This document shows positions 17,089-26,577 of a DNA stretch of 64,000 nt, piece after piece (the stretch's first letter is position 1; each line of letters begins with the position of its first letter). A program made the position numbers and the translations under genes. The DNA is from Nocardioides acrostichi. Its GTDB lineage: Bacteria > Actinomycetota > Actinomycetes > Propionibacteriales > Nocardioidaceae. The notes beneath the pieces are model-generated. The model made no database searches. It saw only the letters and a program-made list of their open reading frames with translations, and was not told where the DNA came from. The stretch spans positions 186,001 through 250,000 of the forward strand of contig NZ_JADIVZ010000002.1 in assembly GCF_015319165.1 (NCBI RefSeq). The letters are read 5' to 3'.

Positions 17089-17727
17089 ACGCCGGTGGTT
17101 GAGCCGCTAGGCGAGGTTCCCCGCGGGTGGTTGAGCCGGTCGAGCCGCTAGGCAAGGTTCCCCGCCGGTGGTTGAGCTGGTCGAGCCGCTAGGCGAGACC
17201 GTGTCGAAACCCAGTGAGGTGCTAATCGGCCTTGCCTTCACAGTCGCTGGGTTTCGACGCGCTCGTCGCTGGCGCTCCTCACGGCTCAACCACCAGCGGC
17301 TCAATCCATCGGTTGGTGCTTGGGTTCCGCGAGGTGGAGCGCCAGATCGAGAAGGATCCCCAGATCGTGGACGCCGTACTCACCCTGGCCCCGCCCGACG
17401 AGCCCGCGCTGCAGCCCTGAACGCCGGTAGTTGAGCCGGTCGATCCGCTGGGCGAGGTTCCCCGCCGGTGGTTGAGCTGGTCGAGGCGCTGGGCGAGGTT
17501 CCCCGCGGGTGGTTGAGCCGGTCGAGGCGCTGGGCGAGGTTCCCCGCCGGTGGTTGAGCCGGTCGAGCCGCTAGGCGAGACCGTGTCGAAACCCGGTGAG
17601 GTGCTAATCGGCCTTGCCTTCACAGTCGCTGGGTTTCGACGCGCTCGTCGCTAGGGCTCCTCACGGCTCAACCACCGGCGGCTCAACCACCAGCGGCTCG
17701 ACCACCAGCGGTCCAGCGCCGGCGGGC
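17089..17727. repeat. complex intergenic repeat block, two modules of TGGTTGAGC-type elements
   Basis: Each module has several units starting GGTGGTTGAGC[CT]GGTCGAG and ending GGCGAGGTTCCCCGC, then one unit ending GAGACCGTGTCGAAACCC. After a conserved 36-bp spacer (AGTGAGGTGCTAATCGG...) comes an inverted unit GGGTTTCGACGCG...GGCTCAACCACC. Left module about 17095-17310, right module about 17426-17715; the spacer copies are 382 bp apart. The inverted ends could fold into long hairpins, as in REP/BIME elements. Similar TGGTTGAGC...GTGTCGAAACC elements are, from memory, common in Nocardioides-type genomes. No gene is present apart from the CDF tail fragment. Confidence 0.85.
17323..17420 (+). pseudogene. 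duplicated 3' tail of the CDF transporter gene
   Basis: This 98-bp stretch repeats the end of the CDF gene (16991-17088), including the stop codon, with two third-position changes (GTG to GTA and CCT to CCC), both silent. It encodes FREVERQIEKDPQIVDAV... to the end and has no start of its own. It was carried along when the repeat module was duplicated. Confidence 0.9.
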
Positions 17728-18885
17728 TCAGGCCAGGGCCAGGGTGAGTGCGAGCACGGTGTCGGGATCCTCGAGGGCGTCGCCGTAGAGCTCGCGCAGC
17801 CGTTGGAGGCGGTAGCGCACGGTCTGGGGATGCACGAAGAGCGCCTCGGCCATCTCGTCGCGCCGGCCCTGGTGCAGCACCCAGGCGCGCAGGGTCTCGG
17901 TGAGCTTCTCGGCGGTCGACGGCCGGACGTCGGCCAACGGTGCCAGGGCCCGGGCGCGCAGGTCGACCAGCGCGTCGGCGTCGGCGTCGAGCACCAGCCG
18001 CGGCAGGTGCTGCTCGGTGTCGGGTCCGAGCCCGGCGAGGCGCGCGCGCAGTGCCCGCTGGTAGGAGCCCCGCGCCGCCAACCAGGCCCGCGCCGGACCC
18101 ACCACCGCGCCGCGGCCCTCGACGGCTCGCAGCACCGCCGCGCGCGCGGCGTCGTGCACGTCGGGCACCAGCAGCAGTACGCCTTCGGTGAGGTCGGGCG
18201 CCTCCGGCAGCACCACTGTGGCGGCCGGGAGCGAGGAGAGCACGGGGCGCACCTGCGACTCCGGCACGATCACCGCCGTGAGGGTGGACGGCGGCTCCCA
18301 CTCGGCCCGCTGGGCGGCCTCGTGCACGACCTCGGGCGACGCGCCGGCCAGCAGGTGCCGACCCATCCGCTCCAGCAGCCGCTGGCGCACACGGCCGCTG
18401 GTGGCGAGCTCGTCGGTGTGCCCGGCGACGGCGGCCGCCGACAACTCGTCGATGTAGGCGAACACGAGGTCGGCGAACTCCACGAGGGCGATCCCGTCGA
18501 CGCCGTGCTCGACGGCCGTGCCCGACATCTCGCGCCACGCCACCCGCGCGCCGATGCGGAACGCCGAGAGCAGGGCGTCGGTGGACCGTCCACTGCGCGC
18601 CTCGCCGCGACCGAGCTGGTAGGAGCCCTCGACGGCGGGCGCGCGGGGCGTGTCGGCTCCCCGGCGTCCGCCCGCGAGGGTCAAGAAGCCCGAGAGTGCG
18701 AGCTGCACGGCGTTCCGGATGGTGGCCGCCATCTCGGAGTCGAAGGCGTCGGCGTAGCTCGGCACCTCCTCGATCACGGCGTCGACCACGCGCTCGGCCA
18801 CCCGCGGCAGTTCGGCGCGCATCGGGGCCACGGCCTCCGAACTGAGGCGCACGTCGTGTCCGGGCATCTTGCGTTGCCATCTCAT
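17728..18885 (-). CDS. PucR/CdaR family transcriptional regulator
   Basis: About 385 residues. The C-terminal PucR-type helix-turn-helix is clear: LTETLRAWVLHQGRRDEMAEALFVHPQTVRYRLQRL. The middle resembles a GGDEF-like CdaR domain (SSLPAATVVLPEAPDLTEG, LHQPRL-type loops), and the N-terminal part (RVVDAVIEEVPSYADAFD) is a putative ligand domain (RsbRD-like N). Start chosen at ATG 18885; a short frame extension upstream runs into the AT-rich promoter region. Divergent from the ferredoxin reductase/desaturase operon, which it probably regulates, perhaps in response to fatty acids or membrane state. The name PucR reflects family only; no link with purines is implied. Confidence 0.88.
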   Translation of the reverse strand: MRWQRKMPGHDVRLSSEAVAPMRAELPRVAERVVDAVIEEVPSYADAFDSEMAATIRNAVQLALSGFLTLAGGRRGADTPRAPAVEGSYQLGRGEARSGRSTDALLSAFRIGARVAWREMSGTAVEHGVDGIALVEFADLVFAYIDELSAAAVAGHTDELATSGRVRQRLLERMGRHLLAGASPEVVHEAAQRAEWEPPSTLTAVIVPESQVRPVLSSLPAATVVLPEAPDLTEGVLLLVPDVHDAARAAVLRAVEGRGAVVGPARAWLAARGSYQRALRARLAGLGPDTEQHLPRLVLDADADALVDLRARALAPLADVRPSTAEKLTETLRAWVLHQGRRDEMAEALFVHPQTVRYRLQRLRELYGDALEDPDTVLALTLALA

Positions 18886-18894
18886 GACCTTAAT

Positions 18895-18911
18895 TTGTTC
18901 ATATCGAACAA
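18895..18911. promoter_or_regulatory. operator-like inverted repeat in the pucR-like/desaturase divergent promoter
   Basis: TTGTTC, five bases, GAACAA (18895-18911), inside an unusually AT-rich 94-bp divergent region. A second short palindrome AGGTATTACCT lies at 18944-18954. A TTGACG hexamer at 18932-18937 could be a -35 box for the rightward operon, but no well-spaced -10 box is seen. Probable binding sites for the adjacent regulator. Confidence 0.55.
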
Positions 18912-18978
18912 GAAAACGCCAACGATTCACGTTGACGCGCCCTAGGTATTACCTGCCGGGACGACGACACTCGTTGTC

Positions 18979-20106
18979 ATGACCTCCGTTGCCGTCACCC
19001 GCGGCGCTGTGCCGACCGGCACCCTGCGGCGCACCGTTGCCGACCGTCTGCGCCAGGTGGCCGACGCCGCGCTCACCCCGCTCGACCTCGACGACGTGCT
19101 CGACCACGTGCACCCGCTGCGCCGCGGCGGCAGCGACCTCGTCGGGCGTGTCGTCTCGGTGACCCCCGAGACCGAGCAGTCGGCCACGATCCTCATCAAG
19201 CCGGGTCGCGGATGGTCCGGCCACGTGCCCGGCCAGTACCTGCGCGTCGGCGTCGACGTCGACGGTGTGCGACTGTGGCGCACCTACTCGCTCACCCACG
19301 GCCCGCGTGCCGACCGCTGCATCTCGATCACCGTCAAGGCGATCGACGGCGGTGTGGTGTCGAACCACCTCGTGCACCGCACCCGCCCCGGCACCATGCT
19401 CCAACTGGCCCAGGCCGACGGCGACTTCGTGCTGCCCGACCCGCTGCCGGCCAAGCTGCTGTTGGTCACGGCCGGCTCCGGCATCACCCCGGTCATCGGC
19501 ATGCTGCGCAACCTGTTCTCGCGCGCCGAGATCCCCGACCTCGACATCGTGCTCATCCACTCCGCGCTCGCGCAGGCCGAGGTGATCTTCGGGGCTGAGA
19601 TCCGCGACTACGCCGCCCGCGGGCTGATCCGCCTCGAGGAGCTGCACACCGACACCCACGGCCTGCTCGACGTCGACACCCTCACCGAGCGGGTGCCCGA
19701 CCTCGCCGAGCGGCCGACGTACGCCTGCGGCCCGGCCGGGCTGCTCGACGCCCTCGAGGTCCACCACGAGGCCCGCGGCCTGACGCTGCACACCGAGCGG
19801 TTCCGCCCCGTCGTGCTCGCCGAGGCAGGCGAGGGCGGCACGGTAACCTTCTCCGACGGCAGCACCCTCGAGGCCGACGGCGCCACTCCGCTGCTCGACG
19901 TGGCCGAGGGCGCGGGCCGGCTGATGCCCAGCGGCTGTCGCATGGGCATCTGCATGGGCTGCGTGCTGCCGATGACCGACGGCGCGGTGCGCGACCTGCG
20001 CAACGGCGCCCTGACCGTCGCCGTGCCGGGTGAGACCGGCCGCGGCGGCGTCCCGATCCAGACCTGCATCAGCGCCGCCGCCGGCGACTGCCACCTCGAC
20101 CACTGA
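18979..20106 (+). CDS. ferredoxin reductase with C-terminal 2Fe-2S domain (desaturase electron donor)
   Basis: Flavoprotein of 375 residues: a FAD-binding barrel (QYLRVGVDVDGVRLWRTYSL, with the R-x-Y-S flavin motif), a NAD(P)-binding domain (LLVTAGSGITPVIGMLRNL and ACGPAGLLDAL), and a plant-type [2Fe-2S] ferredoxin domain at the C-terminus (CRMGICMGCVLP plus distal CISAAAGDC). This order matches Mycobacterium tuberculosis Rv3230c, which passes electrons to the DesA3 acyl-CoA desaturase. The desaturase follows 26 bp later, so the pair forms a complete NADPH-driven system. Membrane-associated but with no transmembrane helix. Confidence 0.93.
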   Translation: MTSVAVTRGAVPTGTLRRTVADRLRQVADAALTPLDLDDVLDHVHPLRRGGSDLVGRVVSVTPETEQSATILIKPGRGWSGHVPGQYLRVGVDVDGVRLWRTYSLTHGPRADRCISITVKAIDGGVVSNHLVHRTRPGTMLQLAQADGDFVLPDPLPAKLLLVTAGSGITPVIGMLRNLFSRAEIPDLDIVLIHSALAQAEVIFGAEIRDYAARGLIRLEELHTDTHGLLDVDTLTERVPDLAERPTYACGPAGLLDALEVHHEARGLTLHTERFRPVVLAEAGEGGTVTFSDGSTLEADGATPLLDVAEGAGRLMPSGCRMGICMGCVLPMTDGAVRDLRNGALTVAVPGETGRGGVPIQTCISAAAGDCHLDH

Positions 20107-20132
20107 CCACCCCTGCGACGAAAGGCACCACG

Positions 20133-21368
20133 ATGACCACCATCACCAAGAAGCCCGTCGACCCCACCGCCCACCTCTCCGCGGCCGACGTCGAGGCGAT
20201 CGGCGTCCGGCTCGACGCCATCCGCCAGGAGGTGCTCGACGCCCGCGGCGAGTCCGACGCCCGCTACATCCGCCGCCTGGTCAAGACCCAGCGCAACCTC
20301 GAGCTGGGTTCGCGCGCGGTACTGCTCGGCTCGGCACTGCCGCCGCTGTGGCTGCTCGGCACCGTGGGCCTCTCGGTCGCCAAGATCCTGGAGAACATGG
20401 AGATCGGGCACAACGTGATGCACGGTCAGTGGGACTGGATGCGCGACCCGAAGATCCACTCCACCACCTGGGAGTGGGACAACGCCTCGACCGCCGAGGG
20501 CTGGAAGCACAGCCACAACCAGATCCACCACACGTACACGAACATCGTCGGCAAGGACAACGACCTCGGCTACGGCATCATGCGCGTCGACGAGGAGCAG
20601 AAGTGGATCCCCTTCTACCTGCTGCAGCCGCTGTGGAACTTCGTCAACGCCTGCTTCTTCGAGTACGGCATCGCAGCCTACGACCTCGAGCTCGGCAAGA
20701 ACCTCTCCATCCCGAAGGAGAAGCGCTCGGAGACCTTCAAGGCCAACGCCAAGAAGACCCTGGCGAAGATCCGCAAGCAGGCGACCAAGGACTACGTCGT
20801 CAACCCGGCCCTCGCGCTGCCCTTCGGTGCCGCGCTGCCCACCCTCGCGGCGAACTTCACCGCCAACCTGGTGCGCAACGTCTGGTCGCACTCGGTGATC
20901 ATGTGCGGGCACTTCCCCGAGGGCGTCGAGACGTTCGAGAAGAAGTCGATCCCGGACGACGAGACGCGCGGTCAGTGGTACGTGCGCCAGATGCTCGGCT
21001 CGGCCAACATCTCCGGCAGCCGCTTCATGCACCTGATGACCGGCAACCTCAGCCACCAGATCGAGCACCACCTCTTCCCCGACCTGCCCAGCAACCGCTA
21101 CGCCGAGGTGGCCCCGCAGGTGAAGGCGCTCTTCGACGAGTACGGCCTGAACTACCACAGCGCCCCGCTGCCGGCCCAGGTCTACTCGGCCTGGCACAAG
21201 GTCGTGCGGCTCTCGCTGCCCAACGACTGGCTGGCCACCACCACCCCCAAGAACCTGCCCCAGCAGCTCAAGGTGCTCTGGGCGATGTCGACTAAGGGTC
21301 CGCGCGTGCGTCGTGCCGCCCAGGCGCGGCTCACCCAGCAGCGCCGCCGGCTCGCCCAGGCCGCCTGA
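20133..21368 (+). CDS. acyl-CoA/fatty acid desaturase (DesA3-like)
   Basis: Membrane di-iron desaturase of 411 residues. The three histidine boxes are present: GHNVMHGQWDW (HxxxH), HSHNQIHHTYTN (HxxHH) and SHQIEHHLFPDLP (HxxHH). Hydrophobic segments lie around LGSALPPLWLLGTVGL and LALPFGAALPTLA. Ribosome-binding site AAAGG lies about 10 bases before ATG 20133. It is expected to introduce a cis double bond (probably delta-9) into saturated acyl chains, using the adjacent ferredoxin reductase. Regulation by the divergent PucR-type protein is inferred from position. Confidence 0.93.
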   Translation: MTTITKKPVDPTAHLSAADVEAIGVRLDAIRQEVLDARGESDARYIRRLVKTQRNLELGSRAVLLGSALPPLWLLGTVGLSVAKILENMEIGHNVMHGQWDWMRDPKIHSTTWEWDNASTAEGWKHSHNQIHHTYTNIVGKDNDLGYGIMRVDEEQKWIPFYLLQPLWNFVNACFFEYGIAAYDLELGKNLSIPKEKRSETFKANAKKTLAKIRKQATKDYVVNPALALPFGAALPTLAANFTANLVRNVWSHSVIMCGHFPEGVETFEKKSIPDDETRGQWYVRQMLGSANISGSRFMHLMTGNLSHQIEHHLFPDLPSNRYAEVAPQVKALFDEYGLNYHSAPLPAQVYSAWHKVVRLSLPNDWLATTTPKNLPQQLKVLWAMSTKGPRVRRAAQARLTQQRRRLAQAA

Positions 21369-21412
21369 GCCGCGTCGTCCCGCCTGACTCCCGTCGTCCG
21401 GCTCGCCGCGCG

Positions 21413-21486
21413 CATGTAACGCGGTGTTACCCCGGCTGGTGCGGGGCTATGAAGGGTGACCAGTCCGCGTAACACCGCGTTACATG
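21413..21486. repeat. perfect 18-bp inverted repeat between convergent genes
   Basis: CATGTAACGCGGTGTTAC (21413-21430) and its exact reverse complement (21469-21486) flank a 38-bp centre that contains its own small hairpin (CCCCG...CGGGG). Each arm is itself a partial palindrome GTAAC-N5-GTTAC. It sits between the desaturase and lipase genes, which converge, so a bidirectional terminator is one reading. The double GTAAC-N5-GTTAC form also looks like a protein-binding site. Confidence 0.7.
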
Positions 21487-21541
21487 GGCCAGACGCCGCG
21501 GCAGGGAGCGGGCAGGCCGCGGATGCGCGTGCGTGCGCGGG

Positions 21542-22837
21542 TCAGTTCGTCAGCACGGCGGCGAGGAAGCCGCGGGTGTCGGCGTCTCCGACCGACGAGA
21601 CGTCGTCGTGGCCGACGCCGGCGTAGGTGCGGTAGTCGACGTCGACCCCCTGCGAGCGGAGCGTGTTCACGAGCCGGTCGGTGTACTGCGGCAGCACGGT
21701 GTAGTCGTTGCGCCCCTGGGTGATCATCAGCGGCACGTCGATGCGGTTGCGTGCGGGGTCGTTGCGCTTGAGATCCCGCACGAAGTCCCCGAGTCGGGCG
21801 TCGCGCTTGAAGAACTGGTCGAGCGGGATCGGTGAGAACGTCTCGTCGATCTGCTCCAGGCACTCTCGGTAGGCGGTGGGGAACACCGCGCGCGCCCGGG
21901 CCGTCAGCAGTCGCCGCGGCTCGAGGCCCGGGTACGCGGCGGCGTACCCGGCGAGCAGCATCGCTGCGAGCGAGGAGTCGGTCCCGCCGCTCGACGCCTG
22001 CTCGGGGTGGGCGATGCGGTCGGTGAGCTGGAGTGCGAGGTGTGAGGGCGGGGCGATCGCGACCGTGCCGCGCAGATCCAGCCCCGGCGCATAGGACGAC
22101 GCCAGCCCGGCCGCCCAGAGCGCGGCGTGCCCGCCCTGGGAGAAGCCCTCGATCGCGACCTTGGTGCCGATGCGCCGGTCGGCCCGCTCGGCCGCGATCG
22201 CCGAGTCGAGCACCGAACGGCCCTCAGAGACGCCGACCATGTAGGGATGCCGGCGCGGTGCGGCCAGGCCCTCGTACTCCGGGCGCACCAGCGCGTAGCC
22301 GGCGTCGATCCACGCCTGCAGCGGGTCGCCGGGCCGCTCGCCGCTGTCGCCGGGCACGGCCGGCACGCGGCTGCGCGCGCACTGGTCGGCGAGTCCCACG
22401 GTGCCGTGGGCGAAGACCAGCAGCGGGAATCCTCCGGCGGGCGGGGCCGCGTCCGGCACGGTGAGCATGGCGGTGGCGGTGACCATCCGCCCGGACACGC
22501 CCCGCATGCGGTAGCGGATCAGCGTGTTGACGGCGTGGTCGAAGCGGTCGTTGCCGGTGAACGGCACCTGGGAGACCAGGGCTCCGTGTGGGTCTCGCTT
22601 GGCCCGCGGGGCCGCCGTGGCGCTCGCGGAGGCCGTGGGCGACGTGGTCGCTGAGGCGCTGGGTGAGGCGCTGGGTGAGGCGCTGGGGGAGGCGCTGGGG
22701 GAGGTGGTGGCTGTTGCGGGCTGTTCGGCGACGCGCGTGGCGCTCTGCTGGCACGCGGCGAGACCGAGGCACAGCGTGGCCGTCGTGGCGAGCGTCGACG
22801 CGCGCCGCCACGTGGCCGTCAGGGAACGGCGGGGCAT
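21542..22837 (-). CDS. secreted alpha/beta-hydrolase lipoprotein (secretory lipase-like)
   Basis: About 431 residues. Lipoprotein signal peptide from ATG 22837 (RRASTLATTATLCLGLAACQ, lipobox LAAC), then a Ser/Ala/Pro linker built from a 12-bp tandem repeat (ASPS units, 22653-22712), then an alpha/beta-hydrolase domain: LLVFAHGTVGLADQC (oxyanion region), VAIEGFSQGGHAALWAAG (nucleophile Ser), LMITQGRNDYTVLP (acid) and GVGHDDVSS (His). The layout resembles LIP-type secretory lipases, with a cap region rich in helices. Substrate not known. Divergent from the MOSC gene, 42 bp apart. Confidence 0.87.
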   Translation of the reverse strand: MPRRSLTATWRRASTLATTATLCLGLAACQQSATRVAEQPATATTSPSASPSASPSASPSASATTSPTASASATAAPRAKRDPHGALVSQVPFTGNDRFDHAVNTLIRYRMRGVSGRMVTATAMLTVPDAAPPAGGFPLLVFAHGTVGLADQCARSRVPAVPGDSGERPGDPLQAWIDAGYALVRPEYEGLAAPRRHPYMVGVSEGRSVLDSAIAAERADRRIGTKVAIEGFSQGGHAALWAAGLASSYAPGLDLRGTVAIAPPSHLALQLTDRIAHPEQASSGGTDSSLAAMLLAGYAAAYPGLEPRRLLTARARAVFPTAYRECLEQIDETFSPIPLDQFFKRDARLGDFVRDLKRNDPARNRIDVPLMITQGRNDYTVLPQYTDRLVNTLRSQGVDVDYRTYAGVGHDDVSSVGDADTRGFLAAVLTN

Positions 22838-22879
22838 GGGGCCACGGTAGTCGCGCCATCTGGGTGCGACCATGGCGGC

Positions 22880-23650
22880 GTGCAGGTCGTCTCCGTCGGG
22901 TGTGCTCGCCTCAAGGGCAGTAGGCACCGCTCGATGCCGAGCATCCGCCTTGACGGCGCCGGGGTGTCGGGCGATCGCCGCTGGTGCCTCGTCGACGCCG
23001 CTCGTCGGCAGGTGCTGCGCACCGTCTCCCATCCTCGGCTGATGGCGCTCGACGTGCTGGCCGAGGGTCCGGACGACGCACTCGTCGTGCGGGGGCCCGG
23101 CGGCGAGCGCGCCGAGGCGACGCCGCGGCCGACGGGAGCCATCCTGACCTGCGACTACTGGGGTCGACCGGTCGAGCTGCGGCTGTGCGAGCACCCGGTG
23201 GTCGATCTCGCCGCGAGGCTGCTCGACCGGCCACCGCGCGCCCTCGCCCTGGCCCTGGCCCCGCCGGCGGCGGTCGTCTACGGCGGCGGGGTGCATCTGG
23301 TGGCCACGGCCACGCTGGCGGCCCTCTCGGCGCGCCTGGGCGCTCCGGTCGACCCCGCCCGCACCCGCGCGTCGGTGGTGGTCGATGCCGGCCCGGAGCC
23401 GTGGATCGAGGAGGGCTGGGTGGGGCGTGAGGTCGCGCTCGGCGAGGCCCGCGTGCGGGTGCTGACCGCGACGCCGCGGTGCGCCGTCCTCGACCTGGAG
23501 CCGGGGTCGGGTCGCCGCGACCTGCCGGTGCTGCGCGCCCTGGCGGACTGTCGGGGCAACCCCGACGGGATGGGCCCGCGGCTGGGGGTCGACGGCGAGG
23601 TGAGCCGACCCGGCGACGTGCGCCCGGGCGATGTCGTGGTCGTGCACTGA
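22880..23650 (+). CDS. MOSC domain-containing protein
   Basis: 256 residues. An N-terminal beta-barrel (MQVVSVGCARLKGSR, GVSGDRRWCLVD, LRTVSHPRLMALDV) is followed by a MOSC sulfurase C-terminal domain (DPARTRASVVVDAG, WVGREVALGEARVRV, TPRCAVLDLEPGSGRRD with the conserved Cys, VSRPGDVRPGDVVVVH). The domain binds a sulfur or molybdenum cofactor in mARC- and YiiM-like proteins. The cysteine in the TPRCAVLDL segment is the likely ligand. GTG start. Role here unknown; a second, shorter MOSC protein is at 58.8 kb, and the window also has a molybdenum-dependent xanthine dehydrogenase. Confidence 0.85.
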   Translation: MQVVSVGCARLKGSRHRSMPSIRLDGAGVSGDRRWCLVDAARRQVLRTVSHPRLMALDVLAEGPDDALVVRGPGGERAEATPRPTGAILTCDYWGRPVELRLCEHPVVDLAARLLDRPPRALALALAPPAAVVYGGGVHLVATATLAALSARLGAPVDPARTRASVVVDAGPEPWIEEGWVGREVALGEARVRVLTATPRCAVLDLEPGSGRRDLPVLRALADCRGNPDGMGPRLGVDGEVSRPGDVRPGDVVVVH

Positions 23651-23791
23651 CGGCGGCCGATCCGGTGTCGCTCGTGGCGTGTCGCTGGTCACACGTCGCG
23701 ATCGAGGGGCCGCGGAGGTTTGGGGGCCGGATGATCGGGTAGAGAGGCCTCGCGCCCCGTACTCCGCGGGGCTCGTTTCGGGGGGAACGAC

Positions 23792-24004
23792 ATGGCCATT
23801 CACCACACGCTGAGCCGTGCGGACGTCACGTCACCCTCCCGCGCCGGGCGTGTGCGCGCGCCCGACGACTCCAGGCTGCCGGGTCTGTCCCCGCGTTACC
23901 CCCGGGCACGGATTCCGGCATGGGTGCCGTCGCGTTGTTCTCTGATGCCCCTCAGGTCAGCGCGGCGGTCACCTGGAGGATCGGCGTCCCTGCCGCCCAG
24001 TTGA
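23792..24004 (+). CDS. possible small gene or remnant in a 370-bp gap
   Basis: The gap 23651-24019 between MOSC and pgm has no recognised gene. A 70-codon frame begins at ATG 23792 after GGGGGG (8 bases upstream) and a GC hairpin (CCCCG...CGGGG near 23755). It encodes an Arg/Ser/Pro-rich sequence starting MAIHHTLSRADV without similarity known to me. Another frame ends DSGMGAVALFSDAPQVSAAV and looks more protein-like, so this could be the frameshifted rest of a lost gene. Weak evidence either way. Confidence 0.22.
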   Translation: MAIHHTLSRADVTSPSRAGRVRAPDDSRLPGLSPRYPRARIPAWVPSRCSLMPLRSARRSPGGSASLPPS

Positions 24005-24019
24005 GGGTTTCGGCGCGAC

Positions 24020-25660
<1,641 letters not shown>

Positions 25661-25752
25661 GCCACCCGATCATGCCGCTCGCCGGTGGTCGCCGGAAGCC
25701 GTGTGCTCCGCCCGTGGGCAGTCGGCACCGATGGGGTGGGATGATGGTGGGC

Positions 25753-26547
25753 ATGTCGCACGTGACCTGCACCGTCCAGGACGGCATCGCCCTGGTGAGC
25801 ATCGACCGCCCCGAGAAGCTCAACGCGCTGACCCTGGAGATCCTCGACGACCTCGTCTCGACCGCGCGCATGCTCGGCCGCGACAAGAACCTGCGCGCGG
25901 TGATCCTCACCGGTGCCGGCGACGCGTTCTGCGCCGGGCTCGACTTCGGCCACGTGCTCAAGGCGCCGCGCAAGATCGTGCAGGCCTTCGTGCCGCGTCC
26001 GTGGCGCGGCACCAACACCTTCCAGGAGGCGTGCTGGGCCTGGCGCCGGCTGCCCGTGCCGGTCATCGCGGCGGTGCAGGGGCACTGCCTCGGCGGGGGC
26101 CTCCAGATCGCGCTGGCCGCCGACTTCCGCGTCGCCACCCCCGACTCGCAGTGGTCGGTGCTCGAGGCCAAGTGGGGCATCATCCCCGACATGAGCGGCA
26201 TCCGCTCGCTGAGCCAGCTCGTCGGTATCGAGACCGCCAAGCGGCTCACCATGACCGCCGAGATGTTCTCCGGCAAGGAGGCCGCCGAGCTCGGTCTCGT
26301 CGGTGAGGTCGACGCCGACCCGCTGGCCGCCGCCTACTCGCTCGCCGAGAAGCTCAAGCAGCGCTCGCCCGACCAGCTCGCCGCCGCCAAGCGCGTCTTC
26401 GAGTCCTCCTGGACCGCCTCGGCGCGGCACACCTTCTCCCGCGAGCGCATCGAGCAGGCCTTCCTGCTCGTCGGTCGCAACACCAAGGCCGCGCAGAAGG
26501 CGGCCTTCGCCAAGGTGCCGCCGGTGTACGGGCCGCGCGCCCGGTGA
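25753..26547 (+). CDS. crotonase/enoyl-CoA hydratase family protein
   Basis: About 264 residues of the crotonase fold. SIDRPEKLNALTLEIL, ILTGAGDAFCAGLDF (oxyanion hole), VQGHCLGGGLQIALAADFRV (second oxyanion Gly) and SVLEAKWGIIPDMSG are visible. In classical enoyl-CoA hydratases one catalytic Glu follows the GGG (GGGCEL); here it is Gln (GGGLQI), while the second Glu (LEAKWG) remains. It may therefore be an isomerase or other crotonase-fold enzyme. Start ATG 25753 fits family N-termini; ATG 25741 and 25744 are in frame. Stands alone between pgm (divergent) and the next gene. Confidence 0.85.
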   Translation: MSHVTCTVQDGIALVSIDRPEKLNALTLEILDDLVSTARMLGRDKNLRAVILTGAGDAFCAGLDFGHVLKAPRKIVQAFVPRPWRGTNTFQEACWAWRRLPVPVIAAVQGHCLGGGLQIALAADFRVATPDSQWSVLEAKWGIIPDMSGIRSLSQLVGIETAKRLTMTAEMFSGKEAAELGLVGEVDADPLAAAYSLAEKLKQRSPDQLAAAKRVFESSWTASARHTFSRERIEQAFLLVGRNTKAAQKAAFAKVPPVYGPRAR

Positions 26548-26577
26548 CCCGCTGAGCTCCTGCGTGGGGGCCGGCGC

